A stretch of DNA of 64,000 bases from Veillonella rodentium (lineage in GTDB: Bacteria > Bacillota > Negativicutes > Veillonellales > Veillonellaceae), in contig NZ_LT906470.1 of NCBI RefSeq assembly GCF_900187285.1, positions 1,622,001-1,686,000 on the forward strand, in the 5' to 3' direction. A program made the position numbers and the translations under genes. Below the pieces are notes generated by a model. The model had not been told where the DNA came from, searched no databases, and saw only the letters and a program-made list of their open reading frames with translations. Each line of letters opens with the position of its first letter. Position 1 is the stretch's first letter. This document shows positions 47,330 to 59,025 of the stretch, one piece after another.

Positions 47330-47599
47330 TTACCAGCTGGCTTTTTTAACACCAGGAATTTGTCCTTTATACGCCAATTCACGGAACGCAATACGGCTGA
47401 TACCGAATTTACGCATATAGCCGTGAGGACGACCAGTTAAGTTGCAGCGATTGTGCAAGCGTGTTGGAGATGCATTAGCCGGTAATTTGGATAAGCCTTC
47501 ATAATCACCTGCTGCTTTTAACGCTTCACGTTTAGCTGCATATTTTTCAACGATTTTAGCGCGTTTCTTTTCGCGTTCAATCATAGATTTTTTAGCCAT
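47330..47599 (-). CDS. rpsN: 30S ribosomal protein S14, long zinc-free form
   Basis: An 89-residue S14 ending [17 protein letters not shown]. It lacks the CxxC...CxxC zinc ribbon of the 61-residue form usually found at this place in Firmicutes spc operons. It carries the [17 protein letters not shown] signature. Located between rplE and rpsH. Confidence 0.96.
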   Translation of the reverse strand: MAKKSMIEREKKRAKIVEKYAAKREALKAAGDYEGLSKLPANASPTRLHNRCNLTGRPHGYMRKFGISRIAFRELAYKGQIPGVKKASW

Positions 47600-47615
47600 C
47601 TATATGTTCCTCCTA

Positions 47616-48155
47616 TTATTTTTCAAAAGGCATACCGAATTGAGTCAACAATTCACGAGCTTCTTCATCTGTATTAGCACTTGTTACGATAATGATATCC
47701 ATACCAGTAACGCGTTCTACCTGATCATATTCGATTTCAGGGAAGATGAGCTGTTCTTTAAGACCCAAAGCGTAGTTACCACGGCCATCAAATGCAGTAG
47801 CGCTGATACCGCGGAAGTCACGTACACGAGGTAATGCCGCATTGATCAATTTATCAAGGAATTCATACATGCGTTCGCCGCGAAGAGTAACTTTTGTACC
47901 CAACGACATGCCTTCACGAACTTTAAAGTTCGCAATGGATTTTTTAGCTTTTGTGATTACAGGTTTTTGACCTGCAATGATAGTCAAATCATGAACAGCT
48001 GCTTCCAATGCTTTTGCATTACCTACTGCATCACCTACGCCGATGTTGATAACGATTTTTTCCAATTTAGGAATTTCCATTACGTTGCCGTAACTGAATT
48101 TTTCTTGCATACTCTTTTTGATTTCAGAGTTGTATTGTTCAAACAAACGAGACAT
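47616..48155 (-). CDS. rplE: 50S ribosomal protein L5
   Basis: 179 residues; [20 protein letters not shown] and [20 protein letters not shown] are the hallmark segments. Binds 5S rRNA and contacts P-site tRNA. 23 bp after rplX. Confidence 0.97.
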   Translation of the reverse strand: MSRLFEQYNSEIKKSMQEKFSYGNVMEIPKLEKIVINIGVGDAVGNAKALEAAVHDLTIIAGQKPVITKAKKSIANFKVREGMSLGTKVTLRGERMYEFLDKLINAALPRVRDFRGISATAFDGRGNYALGLKEQLIFPEIEYDQVERVTGMDIIIVTSANTDEEARELLTQFGMPFEK

Positions 48156-48178
48156 TTATGTAGCTCCTCCTTTCCTGA

Positions 48179-48499
48179 TTATTTAAGTACTGTACCGGAT
48201 TTAACAGTAGCACGAACGAATTTACCGTCCTTACCTTCTACTTTTTTGATACGAGTAGCTGTTTTAGTTTCTGGATCAACGATCATTACGTTGGAAACAT
48301 GAATACCAGCTTCTTTAGTAACGATGCCGCCTTGTGGGTTAGCTTGAGAAGGTTTTGTGTGACGTTTTACGGTGTTAACGCCTTCAACAAATACGCGTTC
48401 TTTTTTAGGTTCAGTAGCGATTACTTTACCTTGCTTACCTTTATCTTTACCGGAGATAACAACAACGGTATCGCCTTTTTTGATTTGTAATTTAGCCAT
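48179..48499 (-). CDS. rplX: 50S ribosomal protein L24
   Basis: 106 residues with a KOW motif ([20 protein letters not shown]). An assembly initiator protein near the tunnel exit. It lies between rplN and rplE. Confidence 0.97.
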   Translation of the reverse strand: MAKLQIKKGDTVVVISGKDKGKQGKVIATEPKKERVFVEGVNTVKRHTKPSQANPQGGIVTKEAGIHVSNVMIVDPETKTATRIKKVEGKDGKFVRATVKSGTVLK

Positions 48500-48517
48500 A
48501 TGCTGCGTTCCTCCTTC

Positions 48518-48886
48518 TTATAATACTTCCGGAGCCAAAGAAACGATTTTCATGAAATCTTTTTCACGAAGTTCTCTCGCTACCGGTCCAAAGATACGAG
48601 TACCACGAGGGGTCTTGTCATCTTTAATAACTACTGCTGCGTTTTCATCGAAACGGATATAGGAACCGTCTTGACGGCGGATACCTTTTTTAGAACGAAC
48701 AATAACAGCTTTGACTACGTCACCTTTCTTGACAACGCCACCGGGTGATGCATCTTTTACAGAAGCAACGATTACGTCACCGATATTGCCGAATTTGCGA
48801 TAAGAACCGCCCATGACTTGGATGCACATAATACGTTTAGCACCAGTGTTGTCGGCAACATTCAAAATTGTTTGTTGCTGGATCAT
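48518..48886 (-). CDS. rplN: 50S ribosomal protein L14
   Basis: 122 residues, starting [20 protein letters not shown] and including [15 protein letters not shown]. It forms an inter-subunit bridge and is the RsfS binding site. 24 bp after rpsQ; conventionally the first gene of the spc operon. Confidence 0.97.
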   Translation of the reverse strand: MIQQQTILNVADNTGAKRIMCIQVMGGSYRKFGNIGDVIVASVKDASPGGVVKKGDVVKAVIVRSKKGIRRQDGSYIRFDENAAVVIKDDKTPRGTRIFGPVARELREKDFMKIVSLAPEVL

Positions 48887-48910
48887 CGTCTATTCCTCCT
48901 TACATCACTC

Positions 48911-49171
48911 TTATTTTTGTCTTTCAAGAATTTCAACAACTCTCCAACATTTATCTTTAGAAAGTGGACGAGTTTCTACAATTTTAACTGTATCGCCAAT
49001 TTGACACTCATTATTTTCGTCATGAGCTTTGAAGCGTTTTGTGCTAACCATTGGCTTGTTATATAATGCGTGAGGTACTTTACGTTCAACAGCAACAACA
49101 ACAGTTTTGTCCATTTTGTCGCTAACAACTTTACCTACGCGGACTTTACGTACGTTTCTTTCTTCTGCCAC
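48911..49171 (-). CDS. rpsQ: 30S ribosomal protein S17
   Basis: 86 residues from a GTG start at 49171, 9 nt after AAGGAGG; the longer frame to 49192 includes the Shine-Dalgarno. OB-fold protein with [19 protein letters not shown] and [16 protein letters not shown]. Last gene of the S10 operon set. Confidence 0.95.
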   Translation of the reverse strand: MAEERNVRKVRVGKVVSDKMDKTVVVAVERKVPHALYNKPMVSTKRFKAHDENNECQIGDTVKIVETRPLSKDKCWRVVEILERQK

Positions 49172-49212
49172 GATTTTAAGCCTCCTTTTCAAACTTTAAC
49201 AAATCTGTGTTA

Positions 49213-49416
49213 TTATGCGTTTTCAGATTTAAGTTCAACTTCACGTTGTACAGTTTTAATACGAGCGATTGTCTTCTTAACTTCACGAATGCGCATAGGA
49301 TTTTCTAATTGACCTGTTGCAAGCTGAAAACGGAGGTTAAATAACTCTTCCTTAAGACCGGAAACTTTTTGTTCCATTTCGGCAGCGCTCATATTGCGAA
49401 TGTCATTAACCTTCAT
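49213..49416 (-). CDS. rpmC: 50S ribosomal protein L29
   Basis: 67 residues, two-helix protein with [20 protein letters not shown]. It sits at the tunnel exit near SRP and trigger factor docking sites. The start overlaps the rplP end by 11 bp, so translation is coupled. Confidence 0.97.
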   Translation of the reverse strand: MKVNDIRNMSAAEMEQKVSGLKEELFNLRFQLATGQLENPMRIREVKKTIARIKTVQREVELKSENA

Positions 49417-49843
49417 TTACGTCACCACCCAATTCTTTACCCTTAACAACAAATTTGCATTTGATTGGAAGTTTATGGCTTGCAAGACGCATAGCTTCAC
49501 GAGCTACAGCCTCAGGCACACCGTCCATTTCAAACATTACACGACCTGGTTTAACCACTGCTACCCAGTATTCAGGTGAACCTTTACCGGAACCCATACG
49601 AGTACCAGCAGGTTTAGCTGTGATTGGTTTGTCAGGGAAAATTTTAATCCATACATTACCGCCACGTTTGATATAACGAGTCATAGCAATACGGGCAGCT
49701 TCGATTTGACGGTTTGTAATCCAAGATGGTTCGCATGCTACCAAGCCGAACTCACCATGAGACACTGTATTACCGCGCATAGCACGACCTTTCATACGGC
49801 CGCGGAATTGCTTACGATGTTTTACGCGCTTTGGAATAAGCAT
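49406..49843 (-). CDS. rplP: 50S ribosomal protein L16
   Basis: 145 residues; [19 protein letters not shown] at the N-terminus, [20 protein letters not shown] and the [13 protein letters not shown] segment. It organises the A-site region of the large subunit. Starts on the last base of rpsC. Confidence 0.97.
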   Translation of the reverse strand: MLIPKRVKHRKQFRGRMKGRAMRGNTVSHGEFGLVACEPSWITNRQIEAARIAMTRYIKRGGNVWIKIFPDKPITAKPAGTRMGSGKGSPEYWVAVVKPGRVMFEMDGVPEAVAREAMRLASHKLPIKCKFVVKGKELGGDVNEG

Positions 49844-50511
49844 TACTTGCCACCTTCTTCCTTCTTAGCAGGCGCTTGTTTAGCCTCAGGCAAAACTTCA
49901 CCTTTGTAAATCCATACTTTAACGCCGATACAACCGTATGTTGTATGAGCTTCAGCAGTACCATAGTCGATGTCTGCACGCAATGTATGCAATGGGATAG
50001 AACCTTCACGGTAGGATTCGCTACGAGCGATTTCAGCACCGCCAAGACGGCCGCTTACCATGATCTTAATACCTTTTGCACCCAAGCGCATCGTACGACC
50101 AACAGCTTGTTTCATTGCACGGCGGAAACCGACACGGCGTTCCAATTGGCCGGCAATGTTTTCAGCAACTAATGTCGAATCCATATCTGCCTGTTTAATT
50201 TCAGCGATATTAACGTCCACTTGTTTATCAGTGAAACGAGTCATTGCTTTTTTGATATCTTCGATACCAGCACCACCACGACCGATAACCATACCTGGTT
50301 TCGCAGTGTGGATAGTCAATTTAATACGTTTATTTGTACGCTCGATTTCAATGCGGGAAATACCTGCAATGAAAAGGGTTTCTTTCAAGAAGTTACGAAT
50401 TTTTACGTCTTCATGAAGATTAGCAGCGAAATCTTTATCTGCATACCATTTTGCGTCCCAATCTTTTACGATACCGACACGCAAACCGTGTGGATTAACT
50501 TTTTGACCCAC
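49843..50511 (-). CDS. rpsC: 30S ribosomal protein S3
   Basis: 222 residues with a KH type II domain ([14 protein letters not shown]) and the C-terminal [13 protein letters not shown] segment. Part of the mRNA entry helicase. It overlaps rplP by one base. Confidence 0.97.
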   Translation of the reverse strand: MGQKVNPHGLRVGIVKDWDAKWYADKDFAANLHEDVKIRNFLKETLFIAGISRIEIERTNKRIKLTIHTAKPGMVIGRGGAGIEDIKKAMTRFTDKQVDVNIAEIKQADMDSTLVAENIAGQLERRVGFRRAMKQAVGRTMRLGAKGIKIMVSGRLGGAEIARSESYREGSIPLHTLRADIDYGTAEAHTTYGCIGVKVWIYKGEVLPEAKQAPAKKEEGGK

Positions 50512-50527
50512 TCTGATTCCCTCCTTC

Positions 50528-50863
50528 TTAAGCTCTTTCTTTAACTACTACTGTTACGTGGCTAGTGCGTTTCAAGATTTTGAAAGCTTGACCACGGGAA
50601 CGAGGATGAATGCGTTTTAATGTAGGACCTTGATCAACGAAGATCTCGGATACGTAAAGATTGTCAACATTCATATCGAAATTGTGTTCTGCATTTGCTA
50701 CAGCAGAACGCATAACTTTTTCTACTACATCGGCGCCAACTTTCGGAGTAAACTTCAAGATGGCAAATGCTTCGCCGATGTTTTTACCGCGCACTAAATC
50801 TGCTACGATACGGATTTTACGAGGCGCGATTCGGATATGTCTAGCGATTGCTTTTGCTTCCAT
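50528..50863 (-). CDS. rplV: 50S ribosomal protein L22
   Basis: 111 residues; [20 protein letters not shown] and the beta-hairpin [18 protein letters not shown] that reaches the exit tunnel (macrolide resistance site in other species). No insertion or deletion is evident in the hairpin. Confidence 0.97.
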   Translation of the reverse strand: MEAKAIARHIRIAPRKIRIVADLVRGKNIGEAFAILKFTPKVGADVVEKVMRSAVANAEHNFDMNVDNLYVSEIFVDQGPTLKRIHPRSRGQAFKILKRTSHVTVVVKERA

Positions 50864-50876
50864 GTATTATTTCCTC

Positions 50877-51158
50877 CTATTTTTTGCCTGTAGATTTTTC
50901 GTCCTTACCATGACCTCTATAAGTACGTGTAGGGGCGAACTCACCTAATTTATGACCTACCATATCTTCTGTAATGAATACAGGTACGTGTTTGCGACCA
51001 TCATGCACAGCAATTGTGTGGCCTACAAAACTAGGGATAATAGTAGAGGCACGGGACCAGGTTTTTACAACTTTCTTTTCGTTAGTTTCGTTTAAAGCAT
51101 CAACTTTCTTAAGCAAATGATCTGCTACGAAAGGGCCTTTTTTAATAGATCTGGACAC
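50877..51158 (-). CDS. rpsS: 30S ribosomal protein S19
   Basis: 93 residues; [17 protein letters not shown] and [17 protein letters not shown]. Head protein interacting with S13. It lies between rplB and rplV. Confidence 0.97.
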   Translation of the reverse strand: MSRSIKKGPFVADHLLKKVDALNETNEKKVVKTWSRASTIIPSFVGHTIAVHDGRKHVPVFITEDMVGHKLGEFAPTRTYRGHGKDEKSTGKK

Positions 51159-51181
51159 TATTTTATCTCCTTTCCTTTATC

Positions 51182-52012
51182 CTATTTTGTACGACGTTTA
51201 ATGATCAAGCTGTTAGAAGCTTTTTTCTTGTCGCGAGTTTTAACACCATGTGCTGGTTTGCCCCAAGGTGTAACAGGATGTTTACGACCAACAGGAGATT
51301 TACCTTCACCACCACCATGTGGATGGTCACAAGGGTTCATTACAACACCGCGGTTACCAGGACGAACGCCCATCCAACGATGACGACCGGCTTTACCGAT
51401 TACAAGGTTGCTGTGATCAGCGTTACCTACAACACCGATTGTCGCACGGCATTCTTGACGTACGCGGCGCATTTCGCCGGATGGCAAGCGAAGAATAGCA
51501 TAGCCATTATCTTTGCCCATCAACTGAGCGGATGTACCAGCGGAACGAACGATTTGACCGCCTTTACCGATTTTCAATTCGATATTGTGGATTTGAGTAC
51601 CGTCCGGAATATTCATCAATGGTAAGCAGTTACCAGGTTTAATATCGGATTCAGGACCGGAGAATACAACGTCACCAACTTTTAAGCCGTTTGGAGCTAA
51701 AATGTAACGTTTTTCACCATCAGCATAGTTAAGCAAAGCAATACGAGAAGAACGGTTAGGATCATACTCGATTGTAGCTACCTTGGCTGGAATATTATCT
51801 TTAGTACGTTTGAAGTCAATGATACGGTATTGACGTTTATGACCGCCACCTTGGTGACGAACCGTCATTTTACCAGTATTGTTACGACCACCTTTTTGAG
51901 AAATCTTAGTGAGCAAGGATTTTTCCGGTTTGCTTGCTGTGATTTCGTCGAAGGCGGATACTGTCATAAACCGGCGACCAGCGGAGTACGGTTTAAATGA
52001 TTTAATTGCCAT
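51182..52012 (-). CDS. rplB: 50S ribosomal protein L2
   Basis: 276 residues; the [19 protein letters not shown] and [20 protein letters not shown] segments include the His needed for peptidyl transferase centre organisation. 26 bp after rplW. Confidence 0.98.
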   Translation of the reverse strand: MAIKSFKPYSAGRRFMTVSAFDEITASKPEKSLLTKISQKGGRNNTGKMTVRHQGGGHKRQYRIIDFKRTKDNIPAKVATIEYDPNRSSRIALLNYADGEKRYILAPNGLKVGDVVFSGPESDIKPGNCLPLMNIPDGTQIHNIELKIGKGGQIVRSAGTSAQLMGKDNGYAILRLPSGEMRRVRQECRATIGVVGNADHSNLVIGKAGRHRWMGVRPGNRGVVMNPCDHPHGGGEGKSPVGRKHPVTPWGKPAHGVKTRDKKKASNSLIIKRRTK

Positions 52013-52038
52013 TAGTGGGCCTCCTTACAACTAGACTC

Positions 52039-52323
52039 TTAGACACCTTCAAAGAATTCAATGGATTCGCCAGCTTTTAAGGTTACGATAGCTTTTTTAT
52101 AATCGCTACGTTTACCTTGTGTACGACCCATGCGTTTAGTTTTGCCTAAAACGCGAATAGTAGCTACTTTCTCTACTTTTACATTGAAGATTTTTTCAAC
52201 TGCTTGACGGATTTGCACTTTATTTGCAGTTAAAGGCACACGGAAAGTGTATTTGCCTTCTTCCATAAGCATAGTGGATTTTTCGGTAATAACCGGGCGG
52301 ATTAGTACATCATGTAATTGCAT
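52039..52323 (-). CDS. rplW: 50S ribosomal protein L23
   Basis: 94 residues; [20 protein letters not shown] and the [20 protein letters not shown]-like loop (here [16 protein letters not shown]). Docking site for trigger factor and SRP at the tunnel exit. Overlaps rplD by one base. Confidence 0.97.
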   Translation of the reverse strand: MQLHDVLIRPVITEKSTMLMEEGKYTFRVPLTANKVQIRQAVEKIFNVKVEKVATIRVLGKTKRMGRTQGKRSDYKKAIVTLKAGESIEFFEGV

Positions 52324-52946
52324 TATCCGAGCACCTCCTCGATTTTTTCGACAGCGCCTTTAGTAATGAAGAGCTTATCGTAATGAAGAAGATCGAAAAT
52401 GTTCATACCTTCGCAAGCCAATGCTTTAACACCTTGGATATTACGAGCGGAACGTTCAACATTTACATCACCTTCAGTGATGAACAATACTTTTGCATCA
52501 CCAACGTTGAAGCTGTTAAGAATGTTCAACACTTCTTTAGTTTTAGGAGCTGCTAATGTGATTTCTTCCAAAACGTATAATTCGCTATTATTCACTTTAT
52601 CGCTAAGAGCAGATTTAACTGCCAAACGTCTAGCCTTACGAGGCATAGCTTTATAATAGCTGCGAGGTTGAGGACCAAATGTAGTACCGCCACCGATCCA
52701 GATTGGGGAACGGCTGGAGCCCGCACGTGCACGGCCGGTACCTTTTTGTTTCCAAGGTTTGCGACCGCCGCCGCGAACCATACCTCTAGTTTTTGTTGCA
52801 TGTGTGCCGAGACGTTCGTTAGACAATTGACGAACTACGGCTTGATGCATAACGGCTTCGTTTACTTCAACGCCGAATACTGCATCGTTTAACTGTATTT
52901 CACCGACTTTAACGCCGGATTGATTATATGTTGCTACTGTAGGCAT
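52323..52946 (-). CDS. rplD: 50S ribosomal protein L4
   Basis: 207 residues; the tunnel loop [20 protein letters not shown] is intact with no macrolide-resistance-type insertion. In E. coli L4 represses the S10 operon; whether it does so here is unknown. Confidence 0.97.
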   Translation of the reverse strand: MPTVATYNQSGVKVGEIQLNDAVFGVEVNEAVMHQAVVRQLSNERLGTHATKTRGMVRGGGRKPWKQKGTGRARAGSSRSPIWIGGGTTFGPQPRSYYKAMPRKARRLAVKSALSDKVNNSELYVLEEITLAAPKTKEVLNILNSFNVGDAKVLFITEGDVNVERSARNIQGVKALACEGMNIFDLLHYDKLFITKGAVEKIEEVLG

Positions 52947-52972
52947 TACATAATCCTCCTTTCGACAAATGA

Positions 52973-53614
52973 TTATTTAACAGGTTTAACCGTGCTCTGA
53001 ACCTTAACCAAGCTACCTTTAGCGCCTGGGATACCACCTTTAACCAATAAAAGGTTACGTTCAGCATCAACTTTCACAACGGATAAGCGTTGTACGGTAA
53101 CTCTGTAACCACCCATTTGTCCAGGGAGTTTTTTACCTTTGTATACCTTACCGCCGCCACCGGAGATCATAGGACCGATGGAACCAGGTTCACGGTGAGA
53201 TTTGGAACCGTGAGTTTCAGGACCACGGGAGAAATTATGGCGTTTAATCGTGCCAGCAAACCCTTTACCTTTACCTGTACCCACTACGTCCACCAATTCA
53301 CCTTCTGCGAAGATATCAGCTGCCAGAGTTTGGCCTACTGTGTAGTCAGCTGCATTGTCAACGCGAACTTCGCGAAGATATTTCACTGGAGCTACGCCAG
53401 CTTTGTCGAACTGACCTTTTACAGGTTTTGTTAAATGTTTTTCTTTAATGGAACCGTAACCGATTTGTACTGCTTCGTAACCGTCTGTTTCAACAGTCTT
53501 TACGCGCACTACAACACTTGGGGTAGTTTCCACTACTGTTACAGGAACTAAACGGCCTTCAGCTGTGAAGACTTGTGTCATTCCTAATTTTTTACCCAAA
53601 ATAGCTTTAGACAT
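52973..53614 (-). CDS. rplC: 50S ribosomal protein L3
   Basis: 213 residues; ILGKKLGMTQVFTAEGRLVP and GTIKRHNFSRGPETHGSKSH, the loop near the peptidyl transferase centre. 12 bp after rpsJ. Confidence 0.97.
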   Translation of the reverse strand: MSKAILGKKLGMTQVFTAEGRLVPVTVVETTPSVVVRVKTVETDGYEAVQIGYGSIKEKHLTKPVKGQFDKAGVAPVKYLREVRVDNAADYTVGQTLAADIFAEGELVDVVGTGKGKGFAGTIKRHNFSRGPETHGSKSHREPGSIGPMISGGGGKVYKGKKLPGQMGGYRVTVQRLSVVKVDAERNLLLVKGGIPGAKGSLVKVQSTVKPVK

Positions 53615-53626
53615 TATCGCACCTCC

Positions 53627-53938
53627 TTATAGTTTTATTTCAATAGATACACCAGCCGGTAAATCTAAACGAGTGATAGCATCTACTGTTTTCGAATTTG
53701 GTTCAAGAATATCAATCAAGCGTTTATGTGTACGCATTTCGAATTGTTCACGGGAGTCTTTGTTTACATGTACGGAACGAAGAATCGTGAAGATATTCTT
53801 TTCTGTTGGCAATGGAATCGGACCAGAAACCATAGCGCCATTTCTTTTTGCAGTGTCTACGATCTTAGCAGCGCTTTGATCGAGAGCTTTGTGGTCGTAT
53901 GCCTTAAGGCGAATACGGATTTTTTGCTGTTTAGCCAT
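53627..53938 (-). CDS. rpsJ: 30S ribosomal protein S10
   Basis: 103 residues; [17 protein letters not shown] and [20 protein letters not shown]. First gene of the S10 operon; its homologue NusE also acts in antitermination. Its Shine-Dalgarno AGGAGG lies inside a 14-codon upstream frame (53941-53985) that ends 2 nt before this ATG, suggesting translational coupling. Confidence 0.97.
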   Translation of the reverse strand: MAKQQKIRIRLKAYDHKALDQSAAKIVDTAKRNGAMVSGPIPLPTEKNIFTILRSVHVNKDSREQFEMRTHKRLIDILEPNSKTVDAITRLDLPAGVSIEIKL

Positions 53939-53940
53939 TA

Positions 53941-53985
53941 TTAATAATTCCTCCTGTCGTCCATTTCATGAATGAACTGCTCCAT
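53941..53985 (-). CDS. Possible 14-aa leader ORF upstream of rpsJ
   Basis: ATG 53985 lies 7 nt after GGGGGAG and opens a frame reading [14 protein letters not shown], with tandem TAA stops just before the rpsJ ATG. The two Arg codons AGG-AGG are also the rpsJ Shine-Dalgarno. Ribosome binding site quality, length and stop position suggest a coupled leader, but so short a frame can arise by chance. Confidence 0.4.
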   Translation of the reverse strand: MEQFIHEMDDRRNY

Positions 53986-54041
53986 AGAAATTCTCCCCCG
54001 CAGAGGCAACCTTCTACTTCATAGTTTAAAAACACAACACT

Positions 54042-54064
54042 AGAGCGGCAGTATCTGCCGCTCT
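54042..54064 (-). terminator. Hairpin after tuf, possible terminator
   Basis: 9-bp perfect GC-rich stem AGAGCGGCA / TGCCGCTCT with a 5-nt loop, 56 bp past the tuf stop. The following sequence lacks an immediate T-run (TTTTT appears ~11 nt later), so it may be a partial terminator or processing site before the S10 operon. Confidence 0.5.
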
Positions 54065-54119
54065 TATGTGCTGCAAGTATTGTACTCAGCGCATCACTGC
54101 GATGAGCATAAAAGGCATA

Positions 54120-55307
54120 TTAACCTTCGATTTGTGTTACTACGCCGGCGCCTACTGTGTGGCCACCTTCGCGGATCGCGAAGCGAAGACCTTCTTCGAT
54201 AGCGATTGGAGTGATCAATTCGATTTCCATTGTTACGTTATCGCCAGGCATACACATTTCTACACCTTCAGGAAGGTTTACAACACCTGTTACGTCTGTT
54301 GTACGGAAATAGAATTGTGGACGGTAGTTGGAGAAGAATGGAGTATGACGGCCACCTTCTTCTTTAGTCAAAACGTACACTTCCGCTTTGAATTTAGTGT
54401 GTGGGTTGATGGAACCCGGTTTAGCCAATACTTGACCACGTTCGATGTCTTTACGGTCAACACCGCGAAGCAATGCACCGACATTGTCACCTGCTACTGC
54501 GGAATCCAATGTTTTACGGAACATTTCAAGACCTGTAACAACGTATTGTTCAGCTTTTTCTTTCAAGCCTACTACTTCTACAGTGTCGCCGACGTTTACT
54601 TCACCACGCTCAACACGGCCGGTTGCCACTGTACCACGACCGGTGATTGTGAAAACGTCTTCCACAGGCATCAAGAAAGGTTTATCAGTATCACGAACCG
54701 GCGTTGGGATGTAGGAATCTACAGCCGCCATCAATTCGTCGATTTTCGCTACGTATTGAGCGTCGCCTTCCAACGCTTTCAATGCGGAACCTACGATAAT
54801 AGGCACTTCGTCGCCAGGGAATTCGTAGGAAGAAAGAAGTTCACGTACTTCCATTTCAACCAATTCGATCAATTCTTCATCGTCAACCATATCGGCTTTG
54901 TTCAAGAATACTACGATTGCAGGAACGCCAACCTGACGAGCCAACAAGATGTGTTCGCGAGTTTGAGGCATAGGGCCGTCAGCTGCGGATACAACCAAGA
55001 TAGCGCCGTCCATTTGAGCTGCGCCGGTGATCATGTTTTTAACATAGTCAGCATGGCCCGGGCAGTCAACGTGTGCATAGTGACGATTTTCAGTTTCATA
55101 CTCAACGTGTGCAGTGTTGATTGTGATACCGCGTTCACGTTCTTCAGGAGCTTTATCGATCATGCTGTAATCCTGGAAGTCAGCTTGGCCTTTTTCAGCC
55201 AATACTTTAGTGATTGCAGCAGTCAAAGTAGTTTTACCATGGTCAACGTGACCGATTGTACCGATATTAACATGCGGTTTCGTACGTTCAAATTTTTCTT
55301 TTGCCAT
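54120..55307 (-). CDS. tuf: Elongation factor Tu
   Basis: A 395-residue GTPase delivering aminoacyl-tRNA to the ribosome. G1 GHVDHGKT, G3 DCPGH, G4 NKAD and the domain 2/3 segments [20 protein letters not shown] and [16 protein letters not shown] are intact. It lies 50 bp after fusA in a str-type operon. Strong codon bias makes a long antisense open frame that I do not regard as a gene. Confidence 0.98.
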   Translation of the reverse strand: MAKEKFERTKPHVNIGTIGHVDHGKTTLTAAITKVLAEKGQADFQDYSMIDKAPEERERGITINTAHVEYETENRHYAHVDCPGHADYVKNMITGAAQMDGAILVVSAADGPMPQTREHILLARQVGVPAIVVFLNKADMVDDEELIELVEMEVRELLSSYEFPGDEVPIIVGSALKALEGDAQYVAKIDELMAAVDSYIPTPVRDTDKPFLMPVEDVFTITGRGTVATGRVERGEVNVGDTVEVVGLKEKAEQYVVTGLEMFRKTLDSAVAGDNVGALLRGVDRKDIERGQVLAKPGSINPHTKFKAEVYVLTKEEGGRHTPFFSNYRPQFYFRTTDVTGVVNLPEGVEMCMPGDNVTMEIELITPIAIEEGLRFAIREGGHTVGAGVVTQIEG

Positions 55308-55357
55308 TTTAAATTATCCTCCGAGGAAAATAGTAATTCTATTAATCAAATGTGAGA

Positions 55358-57442
55358 TTAACCATTTTTCTTTGCTTGAATTTCTTCAGCAATTTTCTTA
55401 GGAACTTCTTCATAATGATCGAATGTCATGGAGTAGTTACCGCGACCTTGCGTTTTGGAACGAAGATCAGTTGCGTAACCGAACATTTCGCTCAACGGAA
55501 CATATGCTTTGATATGTTGGTTGCCATTGCGAGCTTCCATGCCGTCCATACGACCACGACGGGAGTTCAAGTCACCGATTACGTCGCCCATATATTCTTC
55601 AGGAACGTCTACTTCTACGGCCATGTACGGTTCAAGCAATGCAGGGTCTGCTTTGCGAGCACCTTCTTTGAAGCCCATAGAGCCGGCGATTTTGAAGGCC
55701 ATTTCGTTGGAGTCAACGTCATGGTAAGAGCCGTCGAATACGATAACTTTGACATCAACCATTGGATATCCGGCGATAACACCGGTTTCCATAGCTTCTT
55801 TAACACCGTTTTCAACAGGTCCAATGTATTCACGAGGAATCGCACCACCTACGACCTTGTTTTCAAATTCAAAGCCAGCGCCCGGTTCTTGAGGAATCAA
55901 TTCCAACCAGCAGTGACCATATTGACCACGACCACCGGATTGGCGTACGAACTTGCCTTCAGCCTTAACAGACTTGCGGATAGTTTCGCGGTACGCAACT
56001 TGAGGTTTACCTACGTTACAGTCCACTTTGAACTCACGATGCATACGATCAACGATGATATCCAGGTGAAGCTCACCCATACCGGAAATAATAGTTTGAC
56101 CTGTTTCTTCATCAGTGCGAACTTTGAAAGTAGGATCTTCTTCCGCCAAACGAGCAAGAGCCGTACCCATTTTTTCTTGGTCAGCTTTTGTTTTAGGTTC
56201 AACGGCAACGGAGATAACCGGTTCCGGGAATTCCATAGATTCAAGGATTACAGGAGCTTTTTCATCACACAATGTGTCGCCTGTAGTAGTATCCTTCAAA
56301 CCAACCGCCGCAGCGATATCACCGGAATAAACGCGTTCGATTTCCTTACGGGAGTTAGCGTGCATTTGAAGAATACGGCCGATACGTTCTTTTTTACCTT
56401 TAGTGGAGTTGAAAACGTAAGAACCGGATTCCAATGTACCGGAGTACACACGGAAGAACGCTAATTTACCAACATAAGGGTCAGCCATGATTTTGAATGC
56501 CAATGCGGAAAATGGCTCTTCATCGGAAGAAGGACGAGTTGTTTCTTCTTCAGTACCAGGAACTACACCCTTAATAGGTGGAATATCGATTGGAGCAGGC
56601 ATGTAATCGATGACAGCGTCCAACAACATTTGTACACCTTTGTTTTTGTAGGAAGAACCGCAAAGAACCGGGAACAATTGGTTAGCAATAACGGCTTTAC
56701 GCATCGCTGCTTTCAATTCTTCTATGGAGATTTCTTCGCCTTCCAAATATTTCATCATGATATCGTCATCAGTTTCAGCGATAGCATCGATCATCATTTC
56801 GCGACGAGCTTCCGCTACTTCTTGATATTCAGCCGGGATATCAGTGATTTCAAATTCTTTACCGTCATCGGATTTGTAAATTTCCGCTTTCATAGTCATC
56901 AAATCGATGATGCCCTGGAAAGTATCTTCAGCGCCGATTGGCACTTGAATTGCTACGGAATTTGCACCCAAACGGGTTTTCATCATGTCAACTACGTTAA
57001 AGAAGTCAGCACCGATCGTATCCATCTTATTTACATAAGCAATACGAGGTACACCGTAGTTAGACGCTTGACGCCATACAGTTTCGGATTGAGGTTCAAC
57101 GCCACCTTTAGCACTGAACACCGCTACGGAGCCGTCAAGAACACGTAGAGAACGTTCTACTTCTACAGTAAAGTCAACGTGACCAGGAGTATCGATGATG
57201 TTAATACGATGTTCTTTCCATTGACAAGTTGTTGCAGCAGAAGTGATTGTGATACCACGTTCTTGCTCTTGCTCCATCCAGTCCATCGTAGCAGCACCTT
57301 CATGTACTTCGCCGATCTTGTGAACGATACCTGTATAGTAGAGGATACGTTCTGTAGTAGTTGTTTTACCGGCATCGATGTGAGCCATGATACCGATATT
57401 ACGAGTTTTTGCTAAGGAAAACTCTCTTGCCACAGTTGTCAA
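55358..57442 (-). CDS. fusA: Elongation factor G
   Basis: A 694-residue five-domain GTPase catalysing translocation. G1 [10 protein letters not shown]3 DTPGHVDF, G4 NKMD and the domain IV segment [14 protein letters not shown] are present. Full length with no sign of fusidic-acid-type duplication. Between rpsG and tuf. Confidence 0.98.
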   Translation of the reverse strand: MTTVAREFSLAKTRNIGIMAHIDAGKTTTTERILYYTGIVHKIGEVHEGAATMDWMEQEQERGITITSAATTCQWKEHRINIIDTPGHVDFTVEVERSLRVLDGSVAVFSAKGGVEPQSETVWRQASNYGVPRIAYVNKMDTIGADFFNVVDMMKTRLGANSVAIQVPIGAEDTFQGIIDLMTMKAEIYKSDDGKEFEITDIPAEYQEVAEARREMMIDAIAETDDDIMMKYLEGEEISIEELKAAMRKAVIANQLFPVLCGSSYKNKGVQMLLDAVIDYMPAPIDIPPIKGVVPGTEEETTRPSSDEEPFSALAFKIMADPYVGKLAFFRVYSGTLESGSYVFNSTKGKKERIGRILQMHANSRKEIERVYSGDIAAAVGLKDTTTGDTLCDEKAPVILESMEFPEPVISVAVEPKTKADQEKMGTALARLAEEDPTFKVRTDEETGQTIISGMGELHLDIIVDRMHREFKVDCNVGKPQVAYRETIRKSVKAEGKFVRQSGGRGQYGHCWLELIPQEPGAGFEFENKVVGGAIPREYIGPVENGVKEAMETGVIAGYPMVDVKVIVFDGSYHDVDSNEMAFKIAGSMGFKEGARKADPALLEPYMAVEVDVPEEYMGDVIGDLNSRRGRMDGMEARNGNQHIKAYVPLSEMFGYATDLRSKTQGRGNYSMTFDHYEEVPKKIAEEIQAKKNG

Positions 57443-57451
57443 CTCCTCTTA

Positions 57452-57967
<516 letters not shown>

Positions 57968-57973
57968 CTAAAA

Positions 57974-58348
57974 TTATTTTTTAGCTTTTTTCGCGCCGTA
58001 TTTGGAACGACTTTGCATACGGTTTTGTACGCCAGCTGTATCCAATGCACCACGAACAATGTGATAACGCACACCTGGAAGGTCTTTAACACGACCGCCT
58101 CTGATAAGTACAACACTGTGTTCTTGTAAATTGTGACCAATGCCTGGGATGTAAGCAGTTACTTCAATAGCGTTTGTCAAACGTACACGGGCAACTTTAC
58201 GAAGCGCGGAGTTTGGTTTCTTTGGAGTAGCTGTGTACACACGAGTACATACACCACGTTTTTGTGGGCTTTCTTGAAGTGCTGGAGCATCGGACTTTTT
58301 AGTCATGCTTTCGCGACCTTTACGTACTAGCTGATTAATTGTTGGCAT
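57974..58348 (-). CDS. rpsL: 30S ribosomal protein S12
   Basis: 124 residues from ATG 58348 behind AAAGGAGGTGCCCAA; the much longer open frame to 58504 is not used. [26 protein letters not shown] and [16 protein letters not shown] are present, with Lys at both positions where streptomycin-resistance substitutions occur, so wild type there. Decoding-centre protein; first of the rpsL-rpsG-fusA-tuf block. Confidence 0.97.
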   Translation of the reverse strand: MPTINQLVRKGRESMTKKSDAPALQESPQKRGVCTRVYTATPKKPNSALRKVARVRLTNAIEVTAYIPGIGHNLQEHSVVLIRGGRVKDLPGVRYHIVRGALDTAGVQNRMQSRSKYGAKKAKK

Positions 58349-58424
58349 TTGGGCACCTCCTTTCCAAATTTGAGATTTATAATTGATCCGCCATAACAAA
58401 GTGTTACATCGGATATTACCGAGA

Positions 58425-58670
58425 TTAACGCAGGATTCCCACCGCCGTAGCGCGCACCTTGATGCGACACGCACGTCCGAGATCATCCATGGTGTGCTTG
58501 TCATTCACAGGTATTCCCTGTTCTTCACAAGCAGTCCGTAAAGGCTGTACCACACGTTCATCACTATCACAACCCAGGAACACATACTTCACAGCGCCTT
58601 TAGCAATTTGTTTCAACGTTTGCTTGGCACCGATCGTTTTGTTCACCGACTTCAGATGGGCAATGTCCAT
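58425..58670 (-). CDS. L7Ae-family ribosomal/K-turn-binding protein (YbxF-like)
   Basis: An 81-residue protein of the L7Ae/L30e/S12e/Gadd45 fold: [20 protein letters not shown], then [20 protein letters not shown] and the C-terminal [15 protein letters not shown]. Bacillus YbxF, in the same place before rpsL, binds kink-turn RNA. ATG 58670 lies behind AAGGAG; the longer frame to 58709 is not used. It is the first gene after the str promoter. Confidence 0.88.
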   Translation of the reverse strand: MDIAHLKSVNKTIGAKQTLKQIAKGAVKYVFLGCDSDERVVQPLRTACEEQGIPVNDKHTMDDLGRACRIKVRATAVGILR

Positions 58671-58731
58671 TGTACTAATTCTCCTTACGAAATTATGCTG
58701 ATTAGGCATACCATGCCCAGAGCACTATGTA

Positions 58732-58760
58732 AGTATATCAATTACGCAAGACCATGTCAA
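58732..58760 (-). promoter_or_regulatory. Promoter of the ybxF-rpsL-rpsG-fusA-tuf block
   Basis: TTGACA (58755-58760), 17-bp spacer, TATACT (58732-58737) on the minus strand: near consensus, as expected for ribosomal genes. Confidence 0.88.
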
Positions 58761-59025
58761 ACGATTTTCAACGTCTTACACCGCTATTTATCTACATTTT
58801 ATATGCACACTCATCCGTGTGTTTCATGTCGCTTCATTTTATAAATACATAAAGAATTTTTATTCACATTTGATTGTTTTGGCGAATAATTACTCATTCT
58901 ATGCATGCGCTATTATTTTTTCTTTTACCAATTATGCAAAATTAATATAAACACCATTTTAGTATGATATAAATTTATATAGAACAAATATTTGTAATTA
59001 TAAATTATTATAGAAAGGAGATTAT
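58761..59025. other. AT-rich divergent intergenic region between the str block and the BCCT gene
   Basis: No gene is seen. It contains several AT-rich -10-like hexamers on the plus strand (for example near 58963-58975) but no pair I can call with confidence, and ends in the BCCT ribosome binding site GAAAGGAG. Confidence 0.6.

Noticed and set aside
54066-55355. 429-residue plus-strand ORF opposite tuf
   Set aside because: It is the antisense of a highly biased gene, rich in Cys/Phe/Tyr with no family resemblance, and has no ribosome binding site of note.
55352-56464. 370-residue plus-strand ORF opposite fusA
   Set aside because: Antisense shadow of fusA caused by codon bias; composition is unlike real proteins of this genome.
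58349-58504. Long N-terminal extension of S12
   Set aside because: S12 length and AAAGGAGG before ATG 58348 fix the start; the extension is leader sequence.
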